DNA of 64,000 bases from assembly GCF_029223885.1 (NCBI RefSeq), contig NZ_CP119409.1:3434501-3498500 (forward strand), given 5' to 3'. Under the pieces are notes generated by a model, which ran no database searches, was not told the origin of the DNA, and worked only from the letters and a program-made list of their open reading frames with translations. The position numbers and the translations under genes are program-made. Each line of letters starts with the position of its first letter. The stretch's first letter is position 1. The DNA comes from Pararhizobium gei (GTDB taxonomy: Bacteria > Pseudomonadota > Alphaproteobacteria > Rhizobiales > Rhizobiaceae). Below, in pieces: positions 52,861-61,845 of the stretch.

Positions 52861-53316
52861 CTACTGGTCCTTTTTCGGCTGCGTCACGAGGCCGATATTC
52901 TTGAAACCGGCCTCCTGGATTCGGGACATGACGTCGGCGATAACGCCATAGGGCGACGTCGCGTCGCCGCGCACGAAAATACGCTCGCTGTAGCCTGTGG
53001 TGGCGATGGCCTCCAGCTTGGCCGCCACTTCCTCGACGGGGATCGGCGTTTCCTGCAGGAAGACCTGGCCGTCGCTCTTGACGGAAATAGTGATCGGCTG
53101 CGTTTCCGAATTGAGCGCCTTGGCCTGCGTTTCCGGCAGGTCGATCGGAACGCCCACCGTCATCATCGGCGCGGCGACCATGAAGATGATCAGCAGCACC
53201 AGCATCACGTCCACGAAGGGCGTGACGTTGATTTCGCTCATCACGGCCTTGCCGCGACCGCCCCGGCCGCGCCTGCGACCGCCGGAAGCCTTCGATCCAC
53301 CTGCTGACATACCCAT
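52861..53316 (-). CDS. tolR: TolR ExbD-family protein
   Basis: The 151-residue protein has a basic Gly/Arg-rich N-terminus, a single membrane helix with the proton-channel Asp (NVTPFVDVMLVLLIIFMVAA) and a periplasmic ExbD domain (IDLPETQAKALNSETQPI, ISVKSDGQVFLQETPI). It forms the proton channel with TolQ. Start MGMSAGG at 53316; MSAGG two codons later is equally possible. It lies 26 bases after tolQ and 10 bases before tolA. Confidence 0.96.
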   Translation of the reverse strand: MGMSAGGSKASGGRRRGRGGRGKAVMSEINVTPFVDVMLVLLIIFMVAAPMMTVGVPIDLPETQAKALNSETQPITISVKSDGQVFLQETPIPVEEVAAKLEAIATTGYSERIFVRGDATSPYGVIADVMSRIQEAGFKNIGLVTQPKKDQ

Positions 53317-53342
53317 GGAAACACTCCGTCTTGCGGTGCCGG

Positions 53343-54062
53343 TTACTGCGCGGCCTGGCGCGGCTGCAGCTTCTCGTCGATCTGGCGGGAGAGGATGGCC
53401 GAGAACTCATCGGCAAAGCCTTCCATACGGCCTGTGATCTTGGCTGCATCGGAAGAAAATTTGTTGTAGGCGATAACCGCCGGAATGGCGGCCAGAAGGC
53501 CGATCGCGGTCGCAAGCAGAGCCTCGGCAATACCGGGGGCGACGACGGCAAGATTGGTGGACTTCGAGCCTGCGATTGCCTGGAACGAGGTCATGATGCC
53601 GACAACGGTTCCGAAGAGACCGACAAAGGGGCCGGCCGAGCCGATGGTGGCGAGCGAACCGAGCCGCGCTTCCAGCGCCTCGGATTCCCGTGCGAGCGTG
53701 ACATCCATTGCGCGGTCGATCCGCATCTGCAGGCCGATCGGCGACCGTGCGCCGCGCTCGAAGGATTTCTTCCATTCGCGCATGGCCGAGACGAAAATGG
53801 CGCCCATGCCGGAGGTCTGACGGTCGGAAAGCGTCCGGTAGAGTTCCTCGAGCGACTGGCCGGACCAGAACACCTGTTCGAAAGCATCGAGCTGGCGGCG
53901 GACCTTGCCATATTTCAGCGTCTTGTCGACGACGATCGCCCAGGTCCAGACCGAGGCGCCGATCAGCCCCAGCATCACCAGCTTGACGACGAACCCCGCC
54001 TCCATGAAAAGCGACCACAGCGTCACGTCCGTCGTCGCCGCAGCCAATCCAACCTGTTCCAT
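53343..54062 (-). CDS. tolQ: TolQ proton channel protein
   Basis: The 239-residue ExbB-family inner-membrane protein has three helices: about 18-38 (FMEAGFVVKLVMLGLIGASVW), 139-160 (SAGPFVGLFGTVVGIMTSF) and 172-195 (AVVAPGIAEALLATAIGLLAAIPA). The conserved Thr-containing GLFGTVVGIM motif lines the channel. With TolR it uses proton-motive force for outer-membrane constriction at division. ATG at 54062 (MEQVGLAA) is preferred from family length, although its ribosome site is only 2 bases away; an in-frame ATG at 54107 is an alternative. Confidence 0.95.
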   Translation of the reverse strand: MEQVGLAAATTDVTLWSLFMEAGFVVKLVMLGLIGASVWTWAIVVDKTLKYGKVRRQLDAFEQVFWSGQSLEELYRTLSDRQTSGMGAIFVSAMREWKKSFERGARSPIGLQMRIDRAMDVTLARESEALEARLGSLATIGSAGPFVGLFGTVVGIMTSFQAIAGSKSTNLAVVAPGIAEALLATAIGLLAAIPAVIAYNKFSSDAAKITGRMEGFADEFSAILSRQIDEKLQPRQAAQ

Positions 54063-54296
54063 AGCCTCAAATCCCCGAATCCGAACGCCCGGCAAGAGCA
54101 ATCTCATGCTCACAGCCAGGGGGCTCAAACGTCATTGTTGCAAGATTGACCCGGCAGCCCCGCCGTACAACCGGCATCGTACCGGTCTCTAAGCGCCTGT
54201 CTGCCTTCTTGCGTTCAATCTTGGTGAAAGGATGACGTGCATCGCACAAAACCCTAATATGGCTATTAAGACATCATTATGGTTAAGAGTTCATTA

Positions 54297-54749
54297 CTAT
54301 GCTGCACTGCAGTCTCCGAGAAACTTTCTTGTCAAAGCTTCCGGAAGCCGGCGCGGCCGCCCTTGTGCGTTGATGATAGCGATGATGACCTTGGCGGCAA
54401 TCAGCAGCGTGCCTTCGCGGCGGACCTCCTGGGAAAGCACCATTTTCGCGCCGCCGGCCTTTTCGGTCGTTGTGTTTACCGCCAGAATATCGTCCATTCG
54501 GGCAGGCGCCTTGAAGTCGATCTCCATGCGGTGAACCACGAAAACCAGCCCTTCCGTGTCGCCTTCGACCGCCATGGCCGCCTGCTCGACGCCGAGCAGG
54601 CGCAGATAATCCGTTCGCGCCCGCTCCATGAAATGGAGATAGCGGGCATGATAGACGACGCCGGAAAAATCCGTGTCCTCGTAATAGACCCTTTGTATCA
54701 GACGGTGCCCGGTGTCGGTAAGCTCGCCGGAAAGCGCGATCAGTGTCAT
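54297..54749 (-). CDS. ybgC: YbgC-family acyl-CoA thioesterase of the tol-pal operon
   Basis: The 150-residue hot-dog-fold enzyme has the family motif YYEDTDFSGVVYHARYLHFMERAR with catalytic Asp in the EDTD sequence, and VVHRMEIDFKAPARMDD. YbgC hydrolyses acyl-CoA or acyl-ACP and is linked to phospholipid synthesis at the tol-pal locus. ATG at 54749 gives MTLIALSGEL and has GGGGG upstream. It lies 234 bases before tolQ; this gap holds no gene. It is divergent from sqdB. Confidence 0.95.
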   Translation of the reverse strand: MTLIALSGELTDTGHRLIQRVYYEDTDFSGVVYHARYLHFMERARTDYLRLLGVEQAAMAVEGDTEGLVFVVHRMEIDFKAPARMDDILAVNTTTEKAGGAKMVLSQEVRREGTLLIAAKVIIAIINAQGRPRRLPEALTRKFLGDCSAA

Positions 54750-54870
54750 TGAAACCCCCAATGTCTTCTTTGCTGTGGCGAAACAAAATCCGTTTGGCAA
54801 GCACTGTCGTTCTGTCACATTCGGCCCATATCACCGCAGGATGATTTTCCACACGAAGGAGATTGCGTGC

Positions 54871-56091
54871 ATGAAAATTGCAGTCCTTGGCGGTGATGGC
54901 TTCGTCGGCTGGCCGACGGCCTTGCATTTGTCCGATGCCGGACATGAAATCCACATCCTCGACAATCTGTCGCGGCGCTGGATCGATACCGAACTTGGCG
55001 TTCAGTCGCTGACGCCGATGGACTCGATCCAGGAGCGAACCCGGATATGGCATGCTCAAACCGGTCGCCGCATCCATTTTCACCTGATCGACCTCTCCCG
55101 CGACTACGAGCTTCTGAAAAACTGGCTCGCCGAAAATCGCCCGGATGCTGTCGTCCATTTTGCCGAGCAACGCGCCGCGCCCTATTCCATGAAAAGCGAC
55201 CGGCACAAGAACTACACGGTGAACAACAATATCAACGCCACCCACAATCTGCTGAACGCGCTGGTTGAGATCGGCCTCGACGCCCATCTCGTTCATCTTG
55301 GTACCATGGGGGTCTACGGCTATTCTACGGTGGGCGCAGCCATTCCGGAAGGATATCTGCCTGTCGGTATCGAAACCGAAGACGGTCGCACGGTAAGCCA
55401 GGAGATTCTCTACCCGGCCAATCCCGGCTCGATCTACCACATGACGAAGTGCCTCGATCAGTTGCTGTTCCAATTCTACGCCAAGAATGACGGCGTGCGG
55501 ATCACCGATCTTCACCAGGGCATCGTCTGGGGCACGCATACCGAACAGACACGGCGGCATGAGCAGTTGATCAACCGCTTCGACTATGACGGCGACTATG
55601 GCACCGTGCTCAACCGCTTTCTGATACAGGCTGCAATCGGATATCCCCTGACAGTGCATGGTACCGGCGGCCAGACCCGCGCCTTCATTCACATCCAGGA
55701 CTCCGTTCGCTGCATTGAGCTGGCCTTGACGAACCCGCCGCAACGGGGTGCCCGCGTCGAAATCTTCAACCAGATGACCGAGACGCACCGGATCAAGGAT
55801 CTTGCCCAGATGATCGCCGGCCTCACCGGCTCCGAAATTGCCTGGCTGCCGAACCCGCGCAAGGAAGCGGCGGAAAACGACCTCGTCGTCCGCAATGAAA
55901 AATTTCAGACGCTCGGCCTCAACCCGACGAAACTGAAGGACGGATTGCTGTCGGAAATCGTTGATGTCGGCAGAAAATATGCCTATCGCGTCGATCGCAG
56001 CCGTGTGCCCGCAGTCTCGGCCTGGACGAAGGATATTGCCGGCAGGGTCAATCATGATCCGGAGGGTCTCCGGCTGAAATCCGTATCATGA
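54871..56091 (+). CDS. sqdB: UDP-sulfoquinovose synthase
   Basis: The 406-residue SDR-type enzyme adds sulfite to UDP-glucose to make UDP-sulfoquinovose, the head-group donor of the sulfolipid SQDG. The NAD motif is MKIAVLGGDGFVGWPTALHL, and other SqdB hallmarks are RRWIDTELGVQSLTPM, VHFAEQRAAPYSMKSD, LGTMGVYG, GSIYHMTKCLDQ, TDLHQGIVWG and LINRFDYDGDYGTVLNRF. The catalytic Tyr-x3-Lys is IYHMTK. ATG at 54871 has AAGGAG 9 bases upstream. The next gene overlaps by 4 bases, forming sqdB-sqdD-sqdC. Confidence 0.95.
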   Translation: MKIAVLGGDGFVGWPTALHLSDAGHEIHILDNLSRRWIDTELGVQSLTPMDSIQERTRIWHAQTGRRIHFHLIDLSRDYELLKNWLAENRPDAVVHFAEQRAAPYSMKSDRHKNYTVNNNINATHNLLNALVEIGLDAHLVHLGTMGVYGYSTVGAAIPEGYLPVGIETEDGRTVSQEILYPANPGSIYHMTKCLDQLLFQFYAKNDGVRITDLHQGIVWGTHTEQTRRHEQLINRFDYDGDYGTVLNRFLIQAAIGYPLTVHGTGGQTRAFIHIQDSVRCIELALTNPPQRGARVEIFNQMTETHRIKDLAQMIAGLTGSEIAWLPNPRKEAAENDLVVRNEKFQTLGLNPTKLKDGLLSEIVDVGRKYAYRVDRSRVPAVSAWTKDIAGRVNHDPEGLRLKSVS

Positions 56092-56945
56092 CGCGGTCGG
56101 TTCCCCGGGTGGAGGGATTGCAGGTATCAAGGGAGCCGGCATCACGCTGTGCGTTCGTCACCCTGGTGACCAATGCCGACTATGCCATGGGGGCGACGGC
56201 GCTTGCCCGCTCCCTTCGACTGACGGGCACCGCCGCGGATATCCTGGTTTTGCACACACGCGGCGTGGCTTTGGACCGGCTGGCGCCACTCGCAGCCCTC
56301 GACTGTCGCCTCGTACAGACCGACCTCTTACCCCTGTCGGACGCGTTCAACGACCGTCATGCACGTCGAAACGTTCATGAAGCCGCACCCTTCACCAAGG
56401 GACGAAAACCTGACTTCCATTCGCCGCTCGACAATTTCTGCAAGCTGCGACTTTGGCAGCTCATCGAGTATGAGCGCTGCATCTTCATCGATGCCGATGC
56501 GCTGGTCTTGAAAAATATCGACCGCTATTTCGACTATCCGGAATTTTCCGCGGCACCCAATGTCTACGAGAGCCTGTCAGACTTTCATCGGCTGAACTCA
56601 GGCGTTTTCGTCGCCCGCCCCTCGACCGGGACGTTCCAAGCCATGCTAAGCCGGCTGGATATGCCTGGAGCCTTCTGGCCACGCACGGACCAGACCTTTC
56701 TACAAAATTTCTTTCCGGATTGGCACGGACTGCCTGTCACGATGAACATGCTGCAATATGTTTGGTTCAACATGCCGGCGCTCTGGAACTGGCCATCGAT
56801 CGGTGTATTGCATTACCAATATGAAAAGCCGTGGGAAAAGGATCACCCCAAGGCGGAAATGCTGCAGCCTCTGATCGATCTCTGGCATGCCTTCTTCACG
56901 GGAGACGGTATCCCGGACATAGGAACACTTGCCAACCCGGCTTGA
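56088..56945 (+). CDS. sqdD: Glycosyltransferase of the sulfolipid operon (SqdD-like)
   Basis: The 285-residue protein is a glycogenin-like family 8 glycosyltransferase. It has a TLVTNADYAMGATALARSLR start, the DxD-type metal site in CIFIDADALVLKNID, and FNAGVF-like LNSGVFVARPSTG, followed by a WHGLPVTMNMLQYVWFN region. In Rhodobacter and Sinorhizobium, SqdD is the glycosyltransferase-like gene between sqdB and sqdC. It starts within the sqdB stop (ATGA), so the two are translationally coupled. The exact acceptor is not established by sequence. Confidence 0.88.
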   Translation: MTRSVPRVEGLQVSREPASRCAFVTLVTNADYAMGATALARSLRLTGTAADILVLHTRGVALDRLAPLAALDCRLVQTDLLPLSDAFNDRHARRNVHEAAPFTKGRKPDFHSPLDNFCKLRLWQLIEYERCIFIDADALVLKNIDRYFDYPEFSAAPNVYESLSDFHRLNSGVFVARPSTGTFQAMLSRLDMPGAFWPRTDQTFLQNFFPDWHGLPVTMNMLQYVWFNMPALWNWPSIGVLHYQYEKPWEKDHPKAEMLQPLIDLWHAFFTGDGIPDIGTLANPA

Positions 56946-56958
56946 CATTAGGAAGCTC

Positions 56959-57891
56959 ATGACACGCGTTCTTGTTTCCGGCGGCACTGGCTACGCGGGC
57001 CGCTTCATCGTCGAGCACCTGCTGACCAAAGGCTACAAGGTCACGGTCGGTGGACGCGCGCAGCCCGCAACGGGATACTTTTCCACGGAGGTACCGTTCA
57101 TACCCTTGGTTCTCGACCCAGACCGTGACCAGATCGACGTCTTCGACAATATCTACTACTTCGTGCACGCCGCCTTCGACCATGTGCCCGGCCGGTATCG
57201 CGGCGGCGAGGGGAGCGACCCCGCAGGATTTCGGCGTGCTAATCTCGATGGAACGATGCGGCTGTTCGAAGCTGCCCGCGATGCCGGTGTGCGGCGCTGC
57301 ATCTTTCTCTCGAGTCGCGCCGCCTACGGACCGCAACCGCCGGGGGTTCCGCTCGGGGAACACATGTACGGCAAGCCAAATACGCTTTATGGCGAAGTAA
57401 AATTGCAGGCGGAACGAGGTTTGCTCGCTCTTTGCGGCCACGGTTTCGTCACCGCAAGTCTGCGGCCGACCGGGATTTATGGTGAAGCCGGCCCTGGCCG
57501 GCACCACAAATGGACCTCGCTGTTCGAGACTTACCTTTCCGGAAAGGGTGTTTTGCCACGCGCGGGAACTGAGGTCCATGGCAACGATGTCGCGACCGCG
57601 GTGCGGTTTATGCTGGAAGCCGATGCTCTCAGGATCAATGGCGAAACCTTCAATGTGTCCGATGTTTTGACCGACACCCGCGAAATCCTGACAATCCTCC
57701 AGCGGGCGACCGACTGTCCCCATCCCCTCCCGGCGGAGGCGGACAAAGCCGCATATAATCCAATGTCCTGCTGCAAACTAGAGGCCTTGGGCTGGAGAGC
57801 CGGAGGCATCGGCTTGATGCACCGGACAATTGAGGCTCTTGCCGATACCACCCATTTCGAAATGCGTCCCAAATCCGAAAGCTTGGTCTAA
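56959..57891 (+). CDS. sqdC: NAD-dependent epimerase/reductase of the sulfolipid operon (SqdC-like)
   Basis: The 310-residue short-chain dehydrogenase-like protein has the NAD-binding VLVSGGTGYAGRFIVEHL motif and a Rossmann fold with RCIFLSSRAAYG and the catalytic Tyr-x3-Lys as TLYGEVKLQAE. SqdC has been assigned to the same pathway genetically, but its reaction is less clear than SqdB's. ATG at 56959 has AGGA upstream. It is 13 bases after sqdD and its last 4 bases overlap the end of the convergent DUF2945 gene. Confidence 0.87.
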   Translation: MTRVLVSGGTGYAGRFIVEHLLTKGYKVTVGGRAQPATGYFSTEVPFIPLVLDPDRDQIDVFDNIYYFVHAAFDHVPGRYRGGEGSDPAGFRRANLDGTMRLFEAARDAGVRRCIFLSSRAAYGPQPPGVPLGEHMYGKPNTLYGEVKLQAERGLLALCGHGFVTASLRPTGIYGEAGPGRHHKWTSLFETYLSGKGVLPRAGTEVHGNDVATAVRFMLEADALRINGETFNVSDVLTDTREILTILQRATDCPHPLPAEADKAAYNPMSCCKLEALGWRAGGIGLMHRTIEALADTTHFEMRPKSESLV

Positions 57892-58106
57892 GAGGCTTTT
57901 TTCAGCTCGGACTGGCTTTTCAGGACGTGTCCACCATCCTGCTGCTCTACGAGGTAGGCCGGTTCCTCAACCGAGGCGTTGCGCTTGATGTGCTGCCCCT
58001 TGATCGTTCGTTCGACCGTGTCGGTGAAAGTTTCGACGATTTTCCCCTCGCCTTTCCCTTTACCCCAGGACCACTCGACCCTGCTGCCCTTGCGAAACTG
58101 CGTCAT
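57888..58106 (-). CDS. DUF2945 (hypervirulence-associated Tudor-like) protein
   Basis: The 72-residue protein starts MTQFRKGSRVEWSWGKGKGEG and has the single small beta-barrel of DUF2945, with KIVETFTDTVERTIKGQ and LVEQQDGGHVLKSQSELKKA. Family function is unknown. The start at 58106 has GGGAGCAAGG upstream. Its end overlaps the sqdC stop by 4 bases in the opposite orientation, so termination of both transcripts must occur elsewhere or inside genes. Confidence 0.85.
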   Translation of the reverse strand: MTQFRKGSRVEWSWGKGKGEGKIVETFTDTVERTIKGQHIKRNASVEEPAYLVEQQDGGHVLKSQSELKKAS

Positions 58107-58177
58107 GCCTTGCTCCCGTTTCAACAGAAATGCCGGACGCGCTGCGAGGTTCCCGGACAAATGACTGCGGTGGGCGT

Positions 58178-59050
58178 CTACCCAAGTTCGACGACGACGA
58201 TTTCCGGCGGCGACCCGAAACGAACCGGCAGAACCGAGGTGCCGAGACCGCCGGAAACGATGAGATCGCGCCCTTCCTCGACGATATGACCATAGGCGTA
58301 GCGGTTGCGAAACCGGGAGGGCACGACCGGCGAATAACCGAACAGGCGAAGCTGGCCGCCATGGGTGTGCCCGGACAAGGTCACGGCAACGCGGGCAGGC
58401 ACGGTCGGAAAGACATCCGGCTCATGCGCCATCAGGATCACCGGCGCATCGTCGGTGACCTGCGCCAATGTGGAAGACAGGTCGTCCAGTCCCGACCGCG
58501 GACCGATCTGGTCGGCGAGGCCCGCCAGCCAGAAGGCTTCCCCATCCTTCTCGAAGCGAATGGCCTGGTTTTCGTAAAGGGGCACATGGATCAACGACAG
58601 CGCCCCATGAACCAGCGTTGGTCCCTTCCCCGCGGCCATGGCAGCGGGATCGTCCAGCCAGTCGTGATTTCCCATCACCGCATGAATGCCGAGGGGCGCT
58701 TTGAGCCGGCCAAGTTCACGCGCCCAATCGGCCGGCGCGATATTGGCCGTCCTCAGCCGCATGCCGGATAGAAAGTCGCCCAGAAGCAGGATCATATCGC
58801 CGCCGAGGAGATTGGCCTGCTCGCAAATCGCACCGATCCGTGCCGCCGGCATCCAGGGCGTGCACGCGTGAATATCGGCGAGGATCACGAGCCTCAGTTT
58901 CAAGCCGGCGGGCCAGTTGCGCGGCACGAGGCTGTAGCGCGTCACCCGCGGCTGCCGCGCGGGCTCGATCCCGACGGCATAGGCGCCGGTCGCCACGCCG
59001 CTCAAAAGCATACTCGCAACCGTCGCAAGCAGACCGCGCCTGGTGACCAC
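58178..59050 (-). CDS. Tat-exported metallophosphoesterase
   Basis: The 290-residue protein has an N-terminal twin-arginine signal (TRRGLLATVASMLLSG) and the calcineurin-like domain: LAD(I)HAC, LLLGDFLSG, VMGNHDWL, LMAHEPDV and SGHTHGGQLRL, all metal ligands present. Related proteins such as YkuE dephosphorylate lipid headgroups or act as pyrophosphatases. The GTG start directly follows the ruvB stop, suggesting coupling. It may be the last gene of the ruv transcript. Confidence 0.9.
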   Translation of the reverse strand: MVTRRGLLATVASMLLSGVATGAYAVGIEPARQPRVTRYSLVPRNWPAGLKLRLVILADIHACTPWMPAARIGAICEQANLLGGDMILLLGDFLSGMRLRTANIAPADWARELGRLKAPLGIHAVMGNHDWLDDPAAMAAGKGPTLVHGALSLIHVPLYENQAIRFEKDGEAFWLAGLADQIGPRSGLDDLSSTLAQVTDDAPVILMAHEPDVFPTVPARVAVTLSGHTHGGQLRLFGYSPVVPSRFRNRYAYGHIVEEGRDLIVSGGLGTSVLPVRFGSPPEIVVVELG

Positions 59051-60091
59051 TCAATCATCCTCCTGGAACAGGCGAAACTGGCTCGCTTCCAGATCCCTCG
59101 GCATCTGCAGACCAAGATGCTTCCAGGCATTGGCCGTCAGCACCCGGCCGCGCGGCGTGCGCTGAATAAATCCCTGCTGGATCATGTAGGGCTCTATGAT
59201 GTCTTCGATGGCGTCCCGTGGCTCCGAAAGGCCTGCGGCGATCGTCTCGATACCGACCGGCCCGCCGCCGAAGTTTAGTGCGATCATCGTGAGATACCGC
59301 TTGTCCAATTGGTCGAGGCCCATATTGTCGACCAGAAGCCTGGTGAGCGCCTCGTCCGCGATCGTCTTGGTCACAGCCTCGGCCTTCGCGACCTCGGCGA
59401 AATCGCGCACGCGCCGCAGAAGCCGCCCCGCGATGCGCGGCGTGCCGCGTGAACGGCGGGCGATCTCGCGCGCACCCTCATCCGTTATGCCAAGCCCCAT
59501 CAGCCGCGCGCCGCGCCGAACGATCAGTTCCAGTTCTTCAACCGTATAGAAGCTGAGCCGCACCGGAATGCCGAAACGGTCGCGAAGCGGCGTCGTCAGC
59601 AGGCCGAGACGCGTGGTGGCCGCGACCAGCGTGAACTTCGACAGGTCGATTTTCACCGACCGTGCAGACGGCCCTTCCCCGATGATCAGGTCGAGCTGGA
59701 AATCCTCCATGGCCGGATAGAGGATTTCCTCGACTGCCGGGTTTAGGCGGTGGATCTCATCGATGAACAGCACATCGCGGTCTTCCAGATTGGTGAGCAG
59801 AGCCGCAAGATCGCCTGCCTTGGCGATGACCGGCCCGGAGGTGGAACGGAAATTGACGCCCAGCTCCTTTGCCATGATCTGCGCCAGCGTCGTCTTGCCC
59901 AAGCCCGGCGGCCCGACGAAAAGCACGTGATCAAGCGCCTCGCCGCGGTTCTTCGCCGCCTCGATGAACACCTTGAGGTTGGCACGCGCTTCCGCCTGGC
60001 CGGTAAACTCGTCCAGCGATTGCGGACGCAGCGTCGTATCGAGGTCCTCGCCACGCTTTTCCGGGGTGATCAGGCGCGCGGCATCGGTCAT
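59051..60091 (-). CDS. ruvB: Holliday junction branch-migration ATPase RuvB
   Basis: The 346-residue AAA+ helicase has the start [23 protein letters not shown] as in rhizobial RuvB, Walker [14 protein letters not shown], Walker [11 protein letters not shown] and the sensor/arginine-finger regions, with a C-terminal winged helix ([17 protein letters not shown]). It drives migration of RuvA-bound Holliday junctions. Its ATG overlaps the stop of the preceding PIN-domain gene by 4 bases (ATGA), so translation may depend on that toxin gene, an unusual arrangement. Confidence 0.98.
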   Translation of the reverse strand: MTDAARLITPEKRGEDLDTTLRPQSLDEFTGQAEARANLKVFIEAAKNRGEALDHVLFVGPPGLGKTTLAQIMAKELGVNFRSTSGPVIAKAGDLAALLTNLEDRDVLFIDEIHRLNPAVEEILYPAMEDFQLDLIIGEGPSARSVKIDLSKFTLVAATTRLGLLTTPLRDRFGIPVRLSFYTVEELELIVRRGARLMGLGITDEGAREIARRSRGTPRIAGRLLRRVRDFAEVAKAEAVTKTIADEALTRLLVDNMGLDQLDKRYLTMIALNFGGGPVGIETIAAGLSEPRDAIEDIIEPYMIQQGFIQRTPRGRVLTANAWKHLGLQMPRDLEASQFRLFQEDD

Positions 60092-60486
60092 GCGAGGAGT
60101 TCCATTCCGGGGACTGCCTTGGCAGCACGGGCATCAAAGGTTGCGGTGTGGTCGCAACCGGCATTGATGTTCTTCAAAGCGAGAAAGACATCGGTGAATT
60201 CTTCGCCGCTTCTGATCATCTCATCCAGCGCAAGCTCGACCAGAGGCTCGTCTTCAAGAACGATATTGGTCGAGTCGAGGAACCCGGAAAGGACGGCAAT
60301 CAATTCCTGTCGTGTCATTTTAATCCGTCGCCGTGCCGTCCAGATAAATTCAATCAGAACGATGGTATTGATATAGGCGGGCTTTTCAGCATCCACACTC
60401 TCAAAAAAACGCCGAGCGATGCGCGAATGCGCGACATCGTCGTGCAAAATAAAACGCAACAACACATTGGTATCGATACCGATCAT
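60088..60486 (-). CDS. VapC-type PIN-domain toxin (pair 2, between ruvA and ruvB)
   Basis: The 132-residue protein is a PIN-domain ribonuclease. The four acidic metal ligands are visible: Asp5 in [11 protein letters not shown], Glu in [13 protein letters not shown], Asp in [12 protein letters not shown] and Asp in TATFDARAA. The preceding vapB-type gene overlaps by 4 bases (ATGA), the classical antitoxin-toxin arrangement, and its own stop overlaps ruvB. It probably degrades a specific RNA when free of antitoxin. Targets are unknown. Confidence 0.88.
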   Translation of the reverse strand: MIGIDTNVLLRFILHDDVAHSRIARRFFESVDAEKPAYINTIVLIEFIWTARRRIKMTRQELIAVLSGFLDSTNIVLEDEPLVELALDEMIRSGEEFTDVFLALKNINAGCDHTATFDARAAKAVPGMELLA

Positions 60487-60743
60487 TTTGGACCCATGGC
60501 GTGCTCGGCAATGGCGTCGCCCACGATCTCGTCCATTTCTGCCAATGTCATCGCCTGCATACCGGGCCTGTGCAAAATTCCGGCAAGATCGACGGCACGC
60601 TTGTTTTTGGCCTTGATGACGATTTCGCCGTTACGGACGACATAGCGTATTTTATCACCCGGCTTGAGTTGCAACATATCGCGGACTTCAGCAGGCACGG
60701 TCGTCTGCCCCTTCGACGTCATCGTTCCATAAAAGATGTTCAT
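60483..60743 (-). CDS. AbrB/SpoVT-type antitoxin (pair 2, between ruvA and ruvB)
   Basis: The 86-residue protein has the swapped-hairpin AbrB fold at the N-terminus (TMTSKGQTTVPAEVRDML, KIRYVVRNGEIVIK) and a C-terminal toxin-neutralising tail (VDLAGILHRPGMQAMTLAEMDE). It should bind its own promoter and mask the PIN toxin. AAGGAG precedes the ATG at 60743. An inverted repeat (60752-60777) lies directly upstream. It follows ruvA by 54 bases. Confidence 0.88.
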   Translation of the reverse strand: MNIFYGTMTSKGQTTVPAEVRDMLQLKPGDKIRYVVRNGEIVIKAKNKRAVDLAGILHRPGMQAMTLAEMDEIVGDAIAEHAMGPK

Positions 60744-60751
60744 CCCGGATC

Positions 60752-60777
60752 TCCTTACGTTTCAACTCTAGTAAGGA
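60752..60777. promoter_or_regulatory. Inverted repeat before antitoxin 2 (candidate VapB operator)
   Basis: The arms tccttac (60752-60758) and gtaagga (60771-60777) are separated by 12 bases and overlap the ribosome site of the antitoxin gene. The same half-site is found before the other antitoxin at 62112-62130. Confidence 0.45.
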
Positions 60778-60797
60778 TCGACCTAAAAAACAAGGAA

Positions 60798-61415
60798 TCA
60801 CCGTGCGAGTTCTCTCAGGCCCAGGCGGATCAGCTTGGCGCTGTCGGCTCCTTCGCCTCCGTTCTTCAGGGCCGCTGCCACCGCATTGGCCGCCTGATCG
60901 CGCGAATAGCCGAGATTGCTAAGCGCCGACACGGCATCGGAGACCGGCGCGGCCGCGATGCCTTCGCCAAGCTCCTGCTTCAGGCCGATATTGGCGGCCA
61001 TTTCCCCGGCAAAGGCGGGGGCCTTATTCTTGAGTTCCGTCATGATCCGTATCGCCACCTTTGGACCGACGCCGGGCGCACGCGACACCGCCGTCTTGTC
61101 CTGCAGGGCGATGGCATTTGCCAATTCGCCGGGCGTTAAGACGGAAAGAACGGCCAGTGCCACCTTGGAGCCGACACCCTGAACGCTCTGCAGCAACCGG
61201 AACCACTCCCGTTCGAGCGCGGTCATGAACCCGAACAGACGTAGCTGGTCTTCGCGAACATAGGTCTCAATGAACAGGATGACGGCGTCACCCGGCGTGC
61301 CGATCCTCGAAAGCGTCCGCGAGGAGCAATGGGCGACATAGCCGACCCCATGGACATCGACCACCACATGGTCGTCGCCGATCTCGTCGATCGTTCCCTT
61401 GAGCTTGCCGATCAT
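60798..61415 (-). CDS. ruvA: Holliday junction DNA-binding protein RuvA
   Basis: The 205-residue protein has the three RuvA domains: the N-terminal OB fold ([19 protein letters not shown]), the tandem helix-hairpin-helix DNA-binding region ([30 protein letters not shown]) and the C-terminal three-helix domain that contacts RuvB ([18 protein letters not shown]). It is separated from ruvC by antitoxin/toxin pair 1 and from ruvB by pair 2. It starts 13 bases after the stop of the pair 1 toxin. Confidence 0.97.
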   Translation of the reverse strand: MIGKLKGTIDEIGDDHVVVDVHGVGYVAHCSSRTLSRIGTPGDAVILFIETYVREDQLRLFGFMTALEREWFRLLQSVQGVGSKVALAVLSVLTPGELANAIALQDKTAVSRAPGVGPKVAIRIMTELKNKAPAFAGEMAANIGLKQELGEGIAAAPVSDAVSALSNLGYSRDQAANAVAAALKNGGEGADSAKLIRLGLRELAR

Positions 61416-61428
61416 TTCGAAAGATCTT

Positions 61429-61842
61429 TCATGGGTGGGTTTCCGGCGTGATCAGATCGACTAAGGGGAAATAGGCACGATAGCCCTTAGGGTCTCGCGT
61501 TAACAGCGTGTGCCCGCGAATGGCAGCGTGCGCGCCGATAAGAAAATCGGGCATAACCCGCTCGCGACCGCCGCCGGCCAGCCTATACTTGCGAAAAGCA
61601 GCACCAGCGGCAAACGCCGCAGTCCATGGCAGGTTCTCCCGACTGTATTCGGCTTCCGGCAATAGGCGATCAACATCCTCGATATGACTGTAGCGCACGG
61701 AAAATTCAGCATAAACGACAGGATTGATGACGAGCGCACCCAGTTTTGCGGCAGCAAGAAGGTGTGCCCTCGACCAATTCAACCAATTCGGATCACGAAC
61801 GGCAACATCGACCAGAACATTCGTATCCACCAACGTCGCCAT
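61429..61842 (-). CDS. VapC-type PIN-domain toxin (pair 1, between ruvC and ruvA)
   Basis: The 137-residue PIN-domain protein keeps the acidic ligands Asp6 in [10 protein letters not shown], Glu in [11 protein letters not shown], Asp in [13 protein letters not shown] and Asp in [13 protein letters not shown]. It begins 3 bases after the stop of the adjacent antitoxin gene, as in VapBC operons. The final region resembles that of VapC proteins annotated as type II toxins in many bacteria. Its sequence is not close to that of pair 2, so the two pairs do not look like a recent duplication. Confidence 0.88.
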   Translation of the reverse strand: MATLVDTNVLVDVAVRDPNWLNWSRAHLLAAAKLGALVINPVVYAEFSVRYSHIEDVDRLLPEAEYSRENLPWTAAFAAGAAFRKYRLAGGGRERVMPDFLIGAHAAIRGHTLLTRDPKGYRAYFPLVDLITPETHP

Positions 61843-61845
61843 CGA

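Noticed and set aside
54283..56055. 590-codon open frame on the minus strand
   Set aside because: It lies antisense to sqdB and ybgC sequence, has no family motif, and sqdB is unmistakable on the plus strand; long antisense frames are common in GC-rich DNA.
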